Positions 1 through 5,739 are shown, counted from the first letter of the stretch. The stretch is DNA of 6,838 nt from an uncultured Mucispirillum sp. (GCA_945947845.1 CAMEZN010000094.1:1-6838), one strand, 5' to 3'. Notes: a model not told the origin generated them from the letters alone. Numbers and translations are program-made.

Positions 1-25
1 AGCCGGCAAATCTGGTAAAAAATAA
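1..25 (+). CDS. rplF: 3' end of 50S ribosomal protein L6 (partial)
   Basis: Only the last seven codons and the TAA stop (23-25) lie in the window, reading A-G-K-S-G-K-K. A basic Gly/Lys tail of this kind is typical of bacterial L6, and rplF is the gene that normally precedes rplR in the spc operon. The identification therefore rests on gene order plus a short tail. The stop is 12 bases before the rplR start, so the two are surely co-transcribed. Confidence 0.8.
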
Positions 26-31
26 GGAGCG
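26..31 (+). promoter_or_regulatory. Ribosome binding site of rplR supporting a GTG start
   Basis: A GGAG core (26-29) sits 8 bases before the GTG at 38-40, which is good spacing. It supports GTG as the start, and the protein encoded from it has the usual L18 N-terminus. The site lies just after the rplF stop, in the 12-base gap. Confidence 0.65.
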
Positions 32-37
32 CAGATA

Positions 38-403
38 GTGAGCAGGTTTAATAAAGCTGAAGGACGTGTAAGACGTCATATCAGATTAAGAAAAAAAATC
101 CGCGGGACAGAGTCTCGTCCACGCCTTGCTGTATTTAAAAGTAATACAAACATATATGCTCAGGTTATCAATGATAAAACTGGGGAAACTATTGTTTCAG
201 CAAGCTCTCTTGAGAAAGAGTTCCGTGCAAAATTCGGTGGTAAATTAAATGTAGAAGTTGCTAAAACTATCGGTGAAACAGTTGCAAAACGTGCTAAGGA
301 AAAAGGAGTTTCAGCAGTTGTTTTTGATAGAGGCGGCTTTATATATCACGGCAGAATAAAAGCATTAGCAGACAGCGCGCGTGAAGCTGGTCTTGAATTC
401 TAA
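38..403 (+). CDS. rplR: 50S ribosomal protein L18
   Basis: L18 binds 5S rRNA and anchors it, with L5, in the central protuberance of the large subunit. The 121-residue product has the family's usual length and layout. A very basic N-terminus (residues 1-27, rich in Arg and Lys) is followed by the conserved S-R-P-R-L-x-V-F-K-S-x-x-N-I-Y-A-Q-V-I-x-D core at about 26-46. It ends in [24 protein letters not shown], the classical L18 tail. The start is GTG, chosen from the upstream GGAG and the N-terminal match. rplF lies 12 bases upstream and rpsE 14 bases downstream, so this is standard spc operon order with translational linkage likely. Nothing looks damaged, and base composition is clearly less AT-rich than in the accessory genes further on. 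Confidence 0.97.
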   Translation: MSRFNKAEGRVRRHIRLRKKIRGTESRPRLAVFKSNTNIYAQVINDKTGETIVSASSLEKEFRAKFGGKLNVEVAKTIGETVAKRAKEKGVSAVVFDRGGFIYHGRIKALADSAREAGLEF

Positions 404-405
404 TT

Positions 406-411
406 AGGGGG
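406..411 (+). promoter_or_regulatory. Ribosome binding site of rpsE supporting a TTG start
   Basis: An AGGGGG run (406-411) precedes the TTG at 418-420 by 6 bases. There is no ATG or GTG in frame near this point, and the first Met inside the ORF lies deep within the conserved S5 domain. TTG is therefore the only sensible start. Confidence 0.65.
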
Positions 412-417
412 TTTGAT

Positions 418-918
418 TTGAGTACAGAAGAAAAACAATTATCTGATAAAGTTGTTCACATTGGCAGAGTTACAAAAGTTGTTAAAGGTGGACGTATATT
501 CAAGTTTACAGCCCTTGTTGTAGTTGGAGACCATAACGGTAATGTTGGTATTGGTCATGGTAAAGCCAGAGAAGTGCCAGATGCTATTCGTAAAGCTATG
601 GATAATGCAAAGAAAAATATGGTAAATATACCAGTTGCAAAAGGCAGTATTCCGCATGAAATTATTGGTAAATTTGGAGCAAGTGAAATCATTATGAAAC
701 CAGCTGCTCCCGGTACTGGTATTATTGCTGGTGGTGCTGTTCGTTCTTTATTTGAACTTGCAGGTATCCATAATATTCTTGCTAAATCTGTAAGAAGCAG
801 AAATCCATATAATTCATTATATGCTGCTATGAACGGATTTAAAAATATGAGAACTATTGACCAAGTTGCATCAGCTCGTGGTCTTGAAATTTCAGACATT
901 GTAAAAAACAATAAATAG
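418..918 (+). CDS. rpsE: 30S ribosomal protein S5
   Basis: S5 is a small-subunit protein near the mRNA entry and decoding region, with roles in translational accuracy and helicase activity. The 166-residue product is of normal length. The N-terminal S5 domain carries the signature I-G-R-V-T-K-V-V-K-G-G-R-x-F-x-F-T-A-L-V-V-V-G-D (about 15-38), followed by G-x-G-x-G-K-A-R-E-V-P-D-A-I-R-K-A. The C-terminal domain has the P-A-x-x-G-T-G-I-I-A-G-G-A-V-R segment and the E-L-A-G-I-x-x-I-L-A-K-S-x-x-S-x-N-P-Y-N segment. The start codon is TTG, the weakest of the usual three, though with a strong AGGGGG site. In most bacteria rpmD (L30) and rplO follow directly. Here an intrinsic terminator begins at the base after the stop codon and rpmD is missing. 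Confidence 0.97.
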   Translation: MSTEEKQLSDKVVHIGRVTKVVKGGRIFKFTALVVVGDHNGNVGIGHGKAREVPDAIRKAMDNAKKNMVNIPVAKGSIPHEIIGKFGASEIIMKPAAPGTGIIAGGAVRSLFELAGIHNILAKSVRSRNPYNSLYAAMNGFKNMRTIDQVASARGLEISDIVKNNK

Positions 919-950
919 TTTATGGGGCTTTTAAGCCCCATAAATTTTTT
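919..950 (+). terminator. Intrinsic terminator after rpsE
   Basis: A perfect 12-bp inverted repeat (919-930 with 933-944), with a GGGGC/GCCCC core, leaves a two-base centre, which would open to a small tetraloop or larger loop in RNA. Six T residues (945-950) follow at once. This is a textbook Rho-independent terminator. It also has A residues on the left arm complement, so it is partly bidirectional in form. It closes the rplF-rplR-rpsE unit, although another r-protein gene of the same operon type follows. Confidence 0.93.
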
Positions 951-1071
951 AAATTATCTTCTATATATTAATTTATTTCATATTATATTTTAATTCATAA
1001 AAATTCTTTTATATATCATAAAATTTTTCTTTACTTTTAAAAATAAATAATATATTTTATACTTTCATTAA
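951..1071 (+). other. AT-rich gap where rpmD would be expected; possible rplO promoter
   Basis: This stretch is almost entirely A and T, with frequent stops in every frame, and is too short and too broken to hold rpmD. A weak promoter-like arrangement is possible near its end: TTTACT (1030-1035) and TATTTT (1053-1058), 17 bases apart, or TATACT at 1058-1063 as an alternative -10. In DNA this AT-rich such matches arise by chance. A promoter is expected here mainly because a strong terminator separates rplO from rpsE. Confidence 0.35.
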
Positions 1072-1109
1072 TAACGGCTTGCGTTAGAGAAATGCGAGTA
1101 AGTCCGTTA
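1072..1109 (+). promoter_or_regulatory. Structured leader hairpin in front of rplO (candidate cis-regulatory RNA)
   Basis: An outer 6-bp stem, TAACGG (1072-1077) with CCGTTA (1104-1109), encloses an inner 8-bp stem (1078-1085 with 1091-1098, including two G-U pairs) and an AGAGA loop (1086-1090). A one-sided bulge TAAGT (1099-1103) separates the two stems. The element is the only GC-richer island in the gap and ends two bases or so before the rplO Shine-Dalgarno region. There is no T-run after it, so it is not a terminator. The position suggests control of rplO translation, perhaps by an r-protein, but this is inference and I do not recognise it as a named family. Confidence 0.45.
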
Positions 1110-1114
1110 AATTT

Positions 1115-1119
1115 AGGAG
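1115..1119 (+). promoter_or_regulatory. Ribosome binding site of rplO
   Basis: AGGAG (1115-1119) lies 6 bases before the ATG at 1126. It sits just 3' of the leader hairpin, so folding of that hairpin or of a larger alternative structure could affect access to it. Confidence 0.7.
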
Positions 1120-1125
1120 AAAACA

Positions 1126-1605
1126 ATGCAACTTAACAACCTTAGACCAGGACGTGGTGCTAACAAAGAAAGAAAACGCAGAGGTAGAGGAACAGGCAGT
1201 GGTCAAGGAACTACTGGCGGCCGCGGTAACAAAGGGCAGAATGCTAGAAAAAGCGGACAGGTTCGTCAAGGATTTGAAGGCGGTCAAATGCCATTAGTTC
1301 GCCGTATTCCAAAAAGAGGCTTCAATAATACTCAGTTTGCAACAGTTTATGAAATAGTAAACTTAGCAGAGATAGAAGAAAGGTTTGAAGCAGGTGAAGT
1401 AGTTAATGCTGAAAACTTAAAAGCAAGAAGATTAGTTCACTGTAACGAAGACGGCATCAAAATATTAGGCGATGGTAAATTAACTAAAAAACTCACTTTT
1501 GAAGTTGATAAAGTTTCAAAATCTGCAGAAGAAAAAATCAAAAAAGCAGGCGGCGAAATCAAATTAATTGAAAAAGTAAAATACGTTGCTAAAAAAGATA
1601 AATAA
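1126..1605 (+). CDS. rplO: 50S ribosomal protein L15
   Basis: L15 is a large-subunit protein that binds 23S rRNA and acts late in 50S assembly. The 159-residue product is slightly longer than the common 144-150. The N-terminus has the Gly/Arg-rich L15 signature: L-R-P-x-x-G-A-N-K-x-x-K-R-x-G-R-G-x-G-S-G-x-G-x-T-x-G-R-G-x-K-G-Q-x-A-R-x-G, about residues 6-43. After it come G-F-E-G-G-Q-M-P-L-x-R-R-x-P-K-R-G-F at about 49-66, and a C-terminal region with K-A-G-G-E at about 140-145. In the usual spc operon it lies between rpmD and secY. Here it stands alone, with a terminator on each side and neither neighbour present, so it must have its own promoter or depend on readthrough. The protein itself looks intact. 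Confidence 0.97.
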   Translation: MQLNNLRPGRGANKERKRRGRGTGSGQGTTGGRGNKGQNARKSGQVRQGFEGGQMPLVRRIPKRGFNNTQFATVYEIVNLAEIEERFEAGEVVNAENLKARRLVHCNEDGIKILGDGKLTKKLTFEVDKVSKSAEEKIKKAGGEIKLIEKVKYVAKKDK

Positions 1606-1613
1606 GTCTATAT

Positions 1614-1641
1614 AAGCCCATCTTTTTGATGGGCTTTTTTT
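1614..1641 (+). terminator. Intrinsic terminator after rplO
   Basis: A perfect 9-bp stem, AAGCCCATC (1614-1622) with GATGGGCTT (1628-1636), has a TTTTT loop and runs into a T tract (1635-1641). It is a strong Rho-independent terminator placed 8 bases after the rplO stop. It ends the ribosomal unit where secY would normally follow. Confidence 0.93.
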
Positions 1642-1836
1642 ATATATTTCATTAAAAATAACTCTTTATATTAAATTATATTTACTATATATTTTTCTAA
1701 TAAAATAAAATGTATAATTCACCAGCTATAAAAATTAAATAAAATATTTAATTTTAATATATAATAAATTTATTAGGCGGCATTGTTTGTCGTATATCTG
1801 TTATATTATTATAAATAGATAAGTAAGGAGATATTT
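1642..1836 (+). other. AT-rich intergenic region with a possible promoter for the accessory block
   Basis: No gene is visible. Most of it is simple A/T sequence, broken by a short GC-richer patch (1776-1792) that forms an imperfect dyad (CGGCA, 5-base spacer, TGTCG, with one G-T mismatch). A promoter reading is TTGTCG (1787-1792), a 17-base spacer and TATAAA (1810-1815). That would start RNA near 1822, only some 15 bases before the gene at 1837, and the dyad would overlap the -35 element. A clear AAGGAG ribosome binding site is at 1825-1830. The promoter is tentative. Confidence 0.35.
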
Positions 1837-2376
1837 ATGATTAATTATGAAAATAAATCTATACATGATAATTTAAGAAAATTAGAAAAAAGAAATTATC
1901 GTAATGGAATTTTTGTATTAGTTATCATGGCAGTAATAGTTATTATTGGATATAATAACATTGCACAGTTATCTGAACAATCACAAAATGAGAGAATAGA
2001 GCATATATCTGATAATAAATCATTAGCTGATAATAAAGGAGAAGACAAAAGTATTACAAAAGAGAAAAGAATAGATATTCTTATTGCTGTAAATATTCCA
2101 CTTTTAATTTTAATGTTATATTTTTTTATAAAAGGATATAGCTACGGAAAAGAAGCTGATAAATATTGCCCTTACTGCTATACAAAAAACTTTACAACTA
2201 CTACATTAAATAAAACAAAAATAAGGTCATATACAAAAAAAGAAACATTTAAAGATTCAAATGGCAGGGAAAAAATAAAACGAGTATTATATGAAGACTG
2301 GGAGGGAGAATATAGAAATGAATGCTGCGGAACAAAATATCATAAAACATGGCAGAATAAAATAGATTTAGGTTAA
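1837..2376 (+). CDS. Two-helix membrane protein with Cys-rich, zinc-ribbon-like C-terminus (unknown function)
   Basis: I do not recognise this 179-residue protein. It has a charged N-terminus (1-23), then a hydrophobic helix at about 24-43. A polar, charged stretch follows (44-78), then a second hydrophobic helix at about 79-99. The C-terminal half (about 105-179) is basic and polar, with C-P-Y-C at 111-114 and C-C at 163-164 followed by His169. Two such knuckles, about 50 residues apart, look like a split zinc ribbon, though the second has adjacent cysteines rather than CxxC. By the two-helix topology and the positive residues, both ends probably face the cytoplasm, with the 44-78 segment outside; this is inference. 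AAGGAG lies 6 bases before the ATG. It is followed after 28 bases by the DUF262 gene on the same strand with no terminator between, so co-transcription is likely. It is very AT-rich, like the two genes after it. It could be a membrane sensor or effector of the cassette, or an unrelated passenger. Confidence 0.8.
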   Translation: MINYENKSIHDNLRKLEKRNYRNGIFVLVIMAVIVIIGYNNIAQLSEQSQNERIEHISDNKSLADNKGEDKSITKEKRIDILIAVNIPLLILMLYFFIKGYSYGKEADKYCPYCYTKNFTTTTLNKTKIRSYTKKETFKDSNGREKIKRVLYEDWEGEYRNECCGTKYHKTWQNKIDLG

Positions 2377-2392
2377 AATAAATTAATAAAAT

Positions 2393-2398
2393 AAGGGG
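2393..2398 (+). promoter_or_regulatory. Ribosome binding site of the first DUF262 gene
   Basis: AAGGGG (2393-2398) precedes the ATG at 2405-2407 by 6 bases. It lies in the 28-base gap after the membrane protein gene and fixes the start. The conserved Y-Q-R motif follows about 25 residues later, as expected for the family. Confidence 0.6.
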
Positions 2399-2404
2399 TT
2401 AAAT

Positions 2405-3712
2405 ATGGCAATTGAAAAGCCAGAAATTAAAAATTTAAATGATATTTTTACTATTTCTTCTCTTAAAATACCTTATTATCAAAGACCATATATATGGGGA
2501 GAAAAATCAGTTACTATTTTATATAATGATATATATAAAGCATATAAAAGCAATCAAAATGAATACAGGCTTGGCACAATTATTCTACATAATGATAAAA
2601 ATAAAAATGAATTCAATATAGTAGACGGTCAGCAAAGATTGATTAGTTTAGCTTTATTATTATCAGTTTTAGGTGAATCAACTTCATTATTAGATGAGGA
2701 AGTAAATAATATCTCAAAAAAATATATCAAAACAAATCATATTAAATTAAAAAAATTATTAGCCCAAAGCAGTCTTACTAGTGAAGAAAAGAATAAATAT
2801 TTAGAATATATAAAAACAAACTGCACATTTGTTGAAATAGTAATTGAAAACATAGAGGAAGCGTTTCAATTTTTTGATTCTCAAAATTCAAGAGGTAAAA
2901 CACTTGCTCCACATGATTTATTAAAAGCATATCATTTACGGGAAATGAATAATTTACCAGAAAATGAGAAAGAAGATATAATTAATCAATGGGAAAGTAT
3001 AGATGACAAAAAACTAAAAGAACTATTTGAATATTATCTATACCCTGCAATAAAATGGTATAAAGGCGAAAACGGTTTATATTACAATAGTAAAAAGATA
3101 GATAATTTTAAAGGAATAAAAGATAATTTTAAATATAATTATACAAAATATCATATATTTAGCAATATGTTTGTTGAAAAATATAAAAAAGATTTATCAA
3201 ATATATCTTATAATTTAGATTTAAATCAATTTCAATTAACACAGCCAATAATCGCAGGTGAGCGTTTTTTTAAATATATAATACATTATAATAAACTATT
3301 AGATAATATTATAGATAAAGTAAATAAAACATTTAAAGAAAATGAAGTGCCTGCAAATAAAGCTGGTGATAAATATATAAAACAACTGTATCTTTGTGCA
3401 TTATTATTTTTTGCAGACAGGTTTAATATTGAATCATTAGAAAAGAATTATATGTATATTATCTATAAATGGAGTTATGCTTTGCGGCTTGTTATGAATG
3501 CAGTAAAAAGGGAATCTGTAAATCAATATGCAAGTAATAAACATGATAGATTAAATAAACATAAAAGTATATTTAAAGATATAAATAATATGATGAAGCC
3601 AGAAGACATAATTAATATTAAATTAATGAATTTAGATTTAGATAATGATATTAAATGTAAAAATGAATATATAATCAAGAAATATAATGAGTCATTAAAT
3701 AAAGAGGTATAA
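2405..3712 (+). CDS. DUF262 (GmrSD N-terminal domain-like) protein without nuclease domain
   Basis: The 435-residue protein carries the hallmarks of the DUF262 family, whose ParB/sulfiredoxin-like domain binds and hydrolyses nucleotides in GmrSD, BrxU and SspE. In order these are I-P-Y-Y-Q-R-P-Y-I-W-G (22-32), R-L-G-T-I-I-L (55-61), I-V-D-G-Q-Q-R-L (72-79) and F-D-S-Q-N-S-R-G-K-T-L-A-P-H-D-L-L-K (157-174). The YQRxYxW and DGQQR motifs are both intact, so NTP binding is plausible. The segment between DGQQR and the N-S-R-G motif is short, about 75 residues. The remaining 260 residues are Lys/Asn-rich and apparently helical. I see no E-H-x-x-P-Q / G-N-L nuclease motif there, so it is a GmrS-like half. 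The next gene starts one base after its stop, and that gene's ribosome binding site lies inside this one, so translation is coupled and a complex is likely. It could be a regulatory or substrate-sensing partner of the downstream nuclease. Confidence 0.9.
   Translation: MAIEKPEIKNLNDIFTISSLKIPYYQRPYIWGEKSVTILYNDIYKAYKSNQNEYRLGTIILHNDKNKNEFNIVDGQQRLISLALLLSVLGESTSLLDEEVNNISKKYIKTNHIKLKKLLAQSSLTSEEKNKYLEYIKTNCTFVEIVIENIEEAFQFFDSQNSRGKTLAPHDLLKAYHLREMNNLPENEKEDIINQWESIDDKKLKELFEYYLYPAIKWYKGENGLYYNSKKIDNFKGIKDNFKYNYTKYHIFSNMFVEKYKKDLSNISYNLDLNQFQLTQPIIAGERFFKYIIHYNKLLDNIIDKVNKTFKENEVPANKAGDKYIKQLYLCALLFFADRFNIESLEKNYMYIIYKWSYALRLVMNAVKRESVNQYASNKHDRLNKHKSIFKDINNMMKPEDIINIKLMNLDLDNDIKCKNEYIIKKYNESLNKEV
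3703..3708 (+). promoter_or_regulatory. Ribosome binding site inside the upstream gene, coupling the two DUF262 genes
   Basis: AGAGGT (3703-3708) lies in the last codons of the first DUF262 gene, 5 bases before the ATG at 3714. The upstream stop (3710-3712) and the start are one base apart, the classic layout for translational coupling of subunits made in a fixed ratio. Confidence 0.6.
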
Positions 3713-3713
3713 A

Positions 3714-5528
3714 ATGGATAACGATTCAAAAGTTATAAATATTGATAATATATTTACTGATGAGTATATTATACCAATTTATCAAAGAAAATATGCATGG
3801 GGAAATAAAGAAATAGAGCAGCTTCTTGAAGATATAATTAATGCAGAAGGAGATTACTATTTAGGAACATTAATTGTTAATAAGAAGCAAAATGGCAAAT
3901 ACGAAGTAATAGACGGACAACAGCGGTTAACAACTTTATATTTATTAATGCAGAATTTAGAAAAAAAATATAGTCCTATTCAGTTTGAAGCAAGGAAAAA
4001 TTATGATAAAGCTCTAAAAAGCCTAGGAGATGATGGTAAATGTAATGTATCAGAATTGAATGATGGTTATGAGTGCATAAAAAAATATTTAACAAAAGAT
4101 ATGTTTGATAAAATAACTAAAAAATTAAATGATGTATATATTGTTAGAGTGCAGGTTCCTGAAAATACTGATTTAAATAATTATTTTGAAGTGATGAATA
4201 CAAGGGGTGAACAGTTAGAGCTTCATCACATTGCAAAAGCAAGAATGATAAATGAACTAAATGATGATAATGACAAAAAACTTGCAGCAGCAATATGGGA
4301 CGCATGTTCTAATATGGATTCGTATATGATTATGAATTTAACCAACACGATTAGAAATAATATTTTTGAAAATGATTTATCAGACTTTAAAAAAGATTTA
4401 ACAAGAACATATGAAAATATAAATGATGTATGGAATAAATTATCTGAAAAAATTAAAGAAAAAGACAGTATAATAGATAAATCATCTATAAAAAGTATAA
4501 TTGATGATAAAGAAGAAAGTTATGAAGAAGTAGAAGAAACACAAGATAATAGTGCTAATAACAAATTGGCATCAATTATATCATTTCCATATTTTTTACT
4601 GCATGTTAATGCAACTCTATTAAAAGATAAGCAGGATAATATATATGATGATACAAAATTATTAGAAAATTTAAAAGAATACTATAAATGTGAAGATAGT
4701 GAAACGAAAGTTAAAAAATTTATTTATCAAATGATGCATTGCAGATTTTTATTTGATAAATATATTATCAAAAGGGATATGCAGGATAATGATGATGCAA
4801 CTGTAATATTAAAACAATATAAACAGTATACAAAAAGTATGCAATTAATAAATACATTTTCAAATAAAGTAGATGTAAAAGAATGGGTTGAAGATGCAGA
4901 TGAAGATGGATATGATAAAAAACAAGATAGTTTAGTTGTGCTGGAATCTATTTTACGGATTACTTATACATCGCCTAGAAATATGCAGTGGATAACAGAA
5001 CTTTTAAAATATACAATACAGAATGAAAATTTTGGTGTTAATGATTTAATAGCTTTACTTGAAAATTTCTGTATAGATAAAATAAAAGAAGGTATAGATT
5101 TAAACAATTTAAGTTATGGTAATATAGAACGGATTGTATTTACATATTTAGATTATCTGCTTTATCGTGATGGATATGAGAGAAATGGCAAAGAAATAAT
5201 TAAAAAATTATGTGACTGGAAAGTGTATTTTAGAAATTCAGTAGAACATTTTTACCCACAAAATCCAGAACATCAGGATAGGTGGGGTAATGATGATTTA
5301 CATCGTTTTGGTAATCTTGCCTTAATTACTACATCGGGTAATTCAAAATTTTCAAATTATTATCCAGATGGAAAAGTAAAAAATTATAATAATATAATAC
5401 AGCAAAGTTTAAAATTAAAAATAATGGCATCATATGTAGAAAATACTGGCAAGTGGACACAAGATGATGCAAAAGAACATGAAAATGATATGGTAGCAAT
5501 ATTAGCTAACGAATTAAATAAAAAATAA
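3714..5528 (+). CDS. DUF262-DUF1524 protein, GmrSD/SspE/BrxU-like putative restriction nuclease
   Basis: The 604-residue protein has the complete two-domain layout of GmrSD-type enzymes, which use an NTPase domain to license an HNH-like nuclease against modified or foreign DNA. The N-terminal DUF262 domain shows I-P-I-Y-Q-R-K-Y-A-W-G (20-30), Y-Y-L-G-T-L-I-V (48-55), V-I-D-G-Q-Q-R-L-T-T-L (65-75) and F-E-V-M-N-T-R-G-E-Q-L-E-L (158-170). An acidic patch at about 264-278 looks like a flexible linker. The helical middle follows. The C-terminal DUF1524 part has E-H-F-Y-P-Q (511-516; His512 the likely general base), W524, L-H-R-F-G-N-L-A-L-I-T (529-539; Asn534), G-N-S-K-F-S-N (542-548), K554-x-x-x-Y558 and W581. 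All the key nuclease residues seem present. The DNA substrate (glucosylated, phosphorothioated or other) cannot be told from sequence. No phosphorothioation or BREX genes are in view. It is the last gene of the cassette, and no convincing terminator follows. Confidence 0.93.
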   Translation: MDNDSKVINIDNIFTDEYIIPIYQRKYAWGNKEIEQLLEDIINAEGDYYLGTLIVNKKQNGKYEVIDGQQRLTTLYLLMQNLEKKYSPIQFEARKNYDKALKSLGDDGKCNVSELNDGYECIKKYLTKDMFDKITKKLNDVYIVRVQVPENTDLNNYFEVMNTRGEQLELHHIAKARMINELNDDNDKKLAAAIWDACSNMDSYMIMNLTNTIRNNIFENDLSDFKKDLTRTYENINDVWNKLSEKIKEKDSIIDKSSIKSIIDDKEESYEEVEETQDNSANNKLASIISFPYFLLHVNATLLKDKQDNIYDDTKLLENLKEYYKCEDSETKVKKFIYQMMHCRFLFDKYIIKRDMQDNDDATVILKQYKQYTKSMQLINTFSNKVDVKEWVEDADEDGYDKKQDSLVVLESILRITYTSPRNMQWITELLKYTIQNENFGVNDLIALLENFCIDKIKEGIDLNNLSYGNIERIVFTYLDYLLYRDGYERNGKEIIKKLCDWKVYFRNSVEHFYPQNPEHQDRWGNDDLHRFGNLALITTSGNSKFSNYYPDGKVKNYNNIIQQSLKLKIMASYVENTGKWTQDDAKEHENDMVAILANELNKK

Positions 5529-5693
5529 TTAATATAGTATATATAATATTTTACTGTTTATATATATTATACATCACTATAATATACTGCTTTGATAAAA
5601 TATATTTATTAAGTAGTAGCATAAAGGTAGTTAAATATATTAACTAATATGCAGTAATTAATTTAAAAAATAAGAAATATACAATCTAAATAA
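5529..5693 (+). other. AT-rich intergenic region after the DUF262 pair, no gene seen
   Basis: Nearly all A/T, with many stops in each frame. An imperfect all-A/T hairpin can be drawn around 5537-5572 but it lacks a GC core and a following T tract, so I do not call it a terminator. It may still be a weak stop for the upstream operon. The stretch close to the downstream -35 (5657-5693) is A-rich and might act as an UP-like element for the reductase promoter. Confidence 0.4.
5628..5646. repeat. Short inverted repeat (7-5-7), possible operator
   Basis: TAGTTAA (5628-5634) and TTAACTA (5640-5646) are exact inverted copies with a 5-base centre, about 47 bases upstream of the -35 of the downstream gene. 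It could be a transcription-factor site. It does not match the FNR or Fur consensus, and chance is a real alternative in sequence this AT-rich. Confidence 0.35.
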
Positions 5694-5723
5694 TTGACAA
5701 AAACCTTTAAATATTTTTATAAT
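5694..5723 (+). promoter_or_regulatory. Consensus sigma70-type promoter of the reductase gene
   Basis: TTGACA (5694-5699) and TATAAT (5718-5723) are both perfect consensus hexamers with an 18-base spacer. RNA would begin near 5730, giving a leader of about 20 bases that holds the ribosome binding site (5733-5739). It is by far the best promoter in the window and shows that the reductase gene is transcribed separately from the DUF262 block. Confidence 0.8.
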
Positions 5724-5732
5724 GATAAAAAA

Positions 5733-5739
5733 AGAGGTG
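5733..5739 (+). promoter_or_regulatory. Ribosome binding site of the reductase gene
   Basis: AGAGGTG (5733-5739) precedes the ATG at 5750-5752 by 10 bases. Spacing is a little long but acceptable. The hydrophobic first helix begins directly after this Met, which supports the start. Confidence 0.6.

Noticed and set aside
439..941. Two open frames on the - strand opposite rpsE
   Set aside because: They lie opposite a highly conserved ribosomal gene, have no ribosome binding site, and the longer one runs across the terminator. They are shadows of rpsE.
951..1113. A degraded rpmD (L30) gene
   Set aside because: The gap is too short and too A/T-rich. No L30-like residues or usable frame were found in it.
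1084..1287. Open frame on the - strand opposite the start of rplO
   Set aside because: Its Ser/Phe-rich translation simply mirrors the Lys/Arg/Gly-rich codons of L15, and no start signals are seen.
2439..2621. Short + strand frame inside the first DUF262 gene
   Set aside because: It overlaps the conserved motifs of the real protein in another frame, with no ribosome binding site of its own.
3523..3729. - strand frame across the junction of the DUF262 genes
   Set aside because: A hydrophobic shadow of AT-rich coding sequence; it covers the coupled stop/start of two convincing genes.
5537..5572. Terminator for the DUF262 operon
   Set aside because: Only an imperfect A/T hairpin with bulges can be drawn, with no GC core and no T tract after it.
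1642..5693. Attachment sites, insertion sequence ends or CRISPR repeats bordering the accessory block
   Set aside because: I compared the flanking gaps by eye and saw no matching direct repeats longer than simple A/T runs, no transposase fragments and no regularly spaced repeats.
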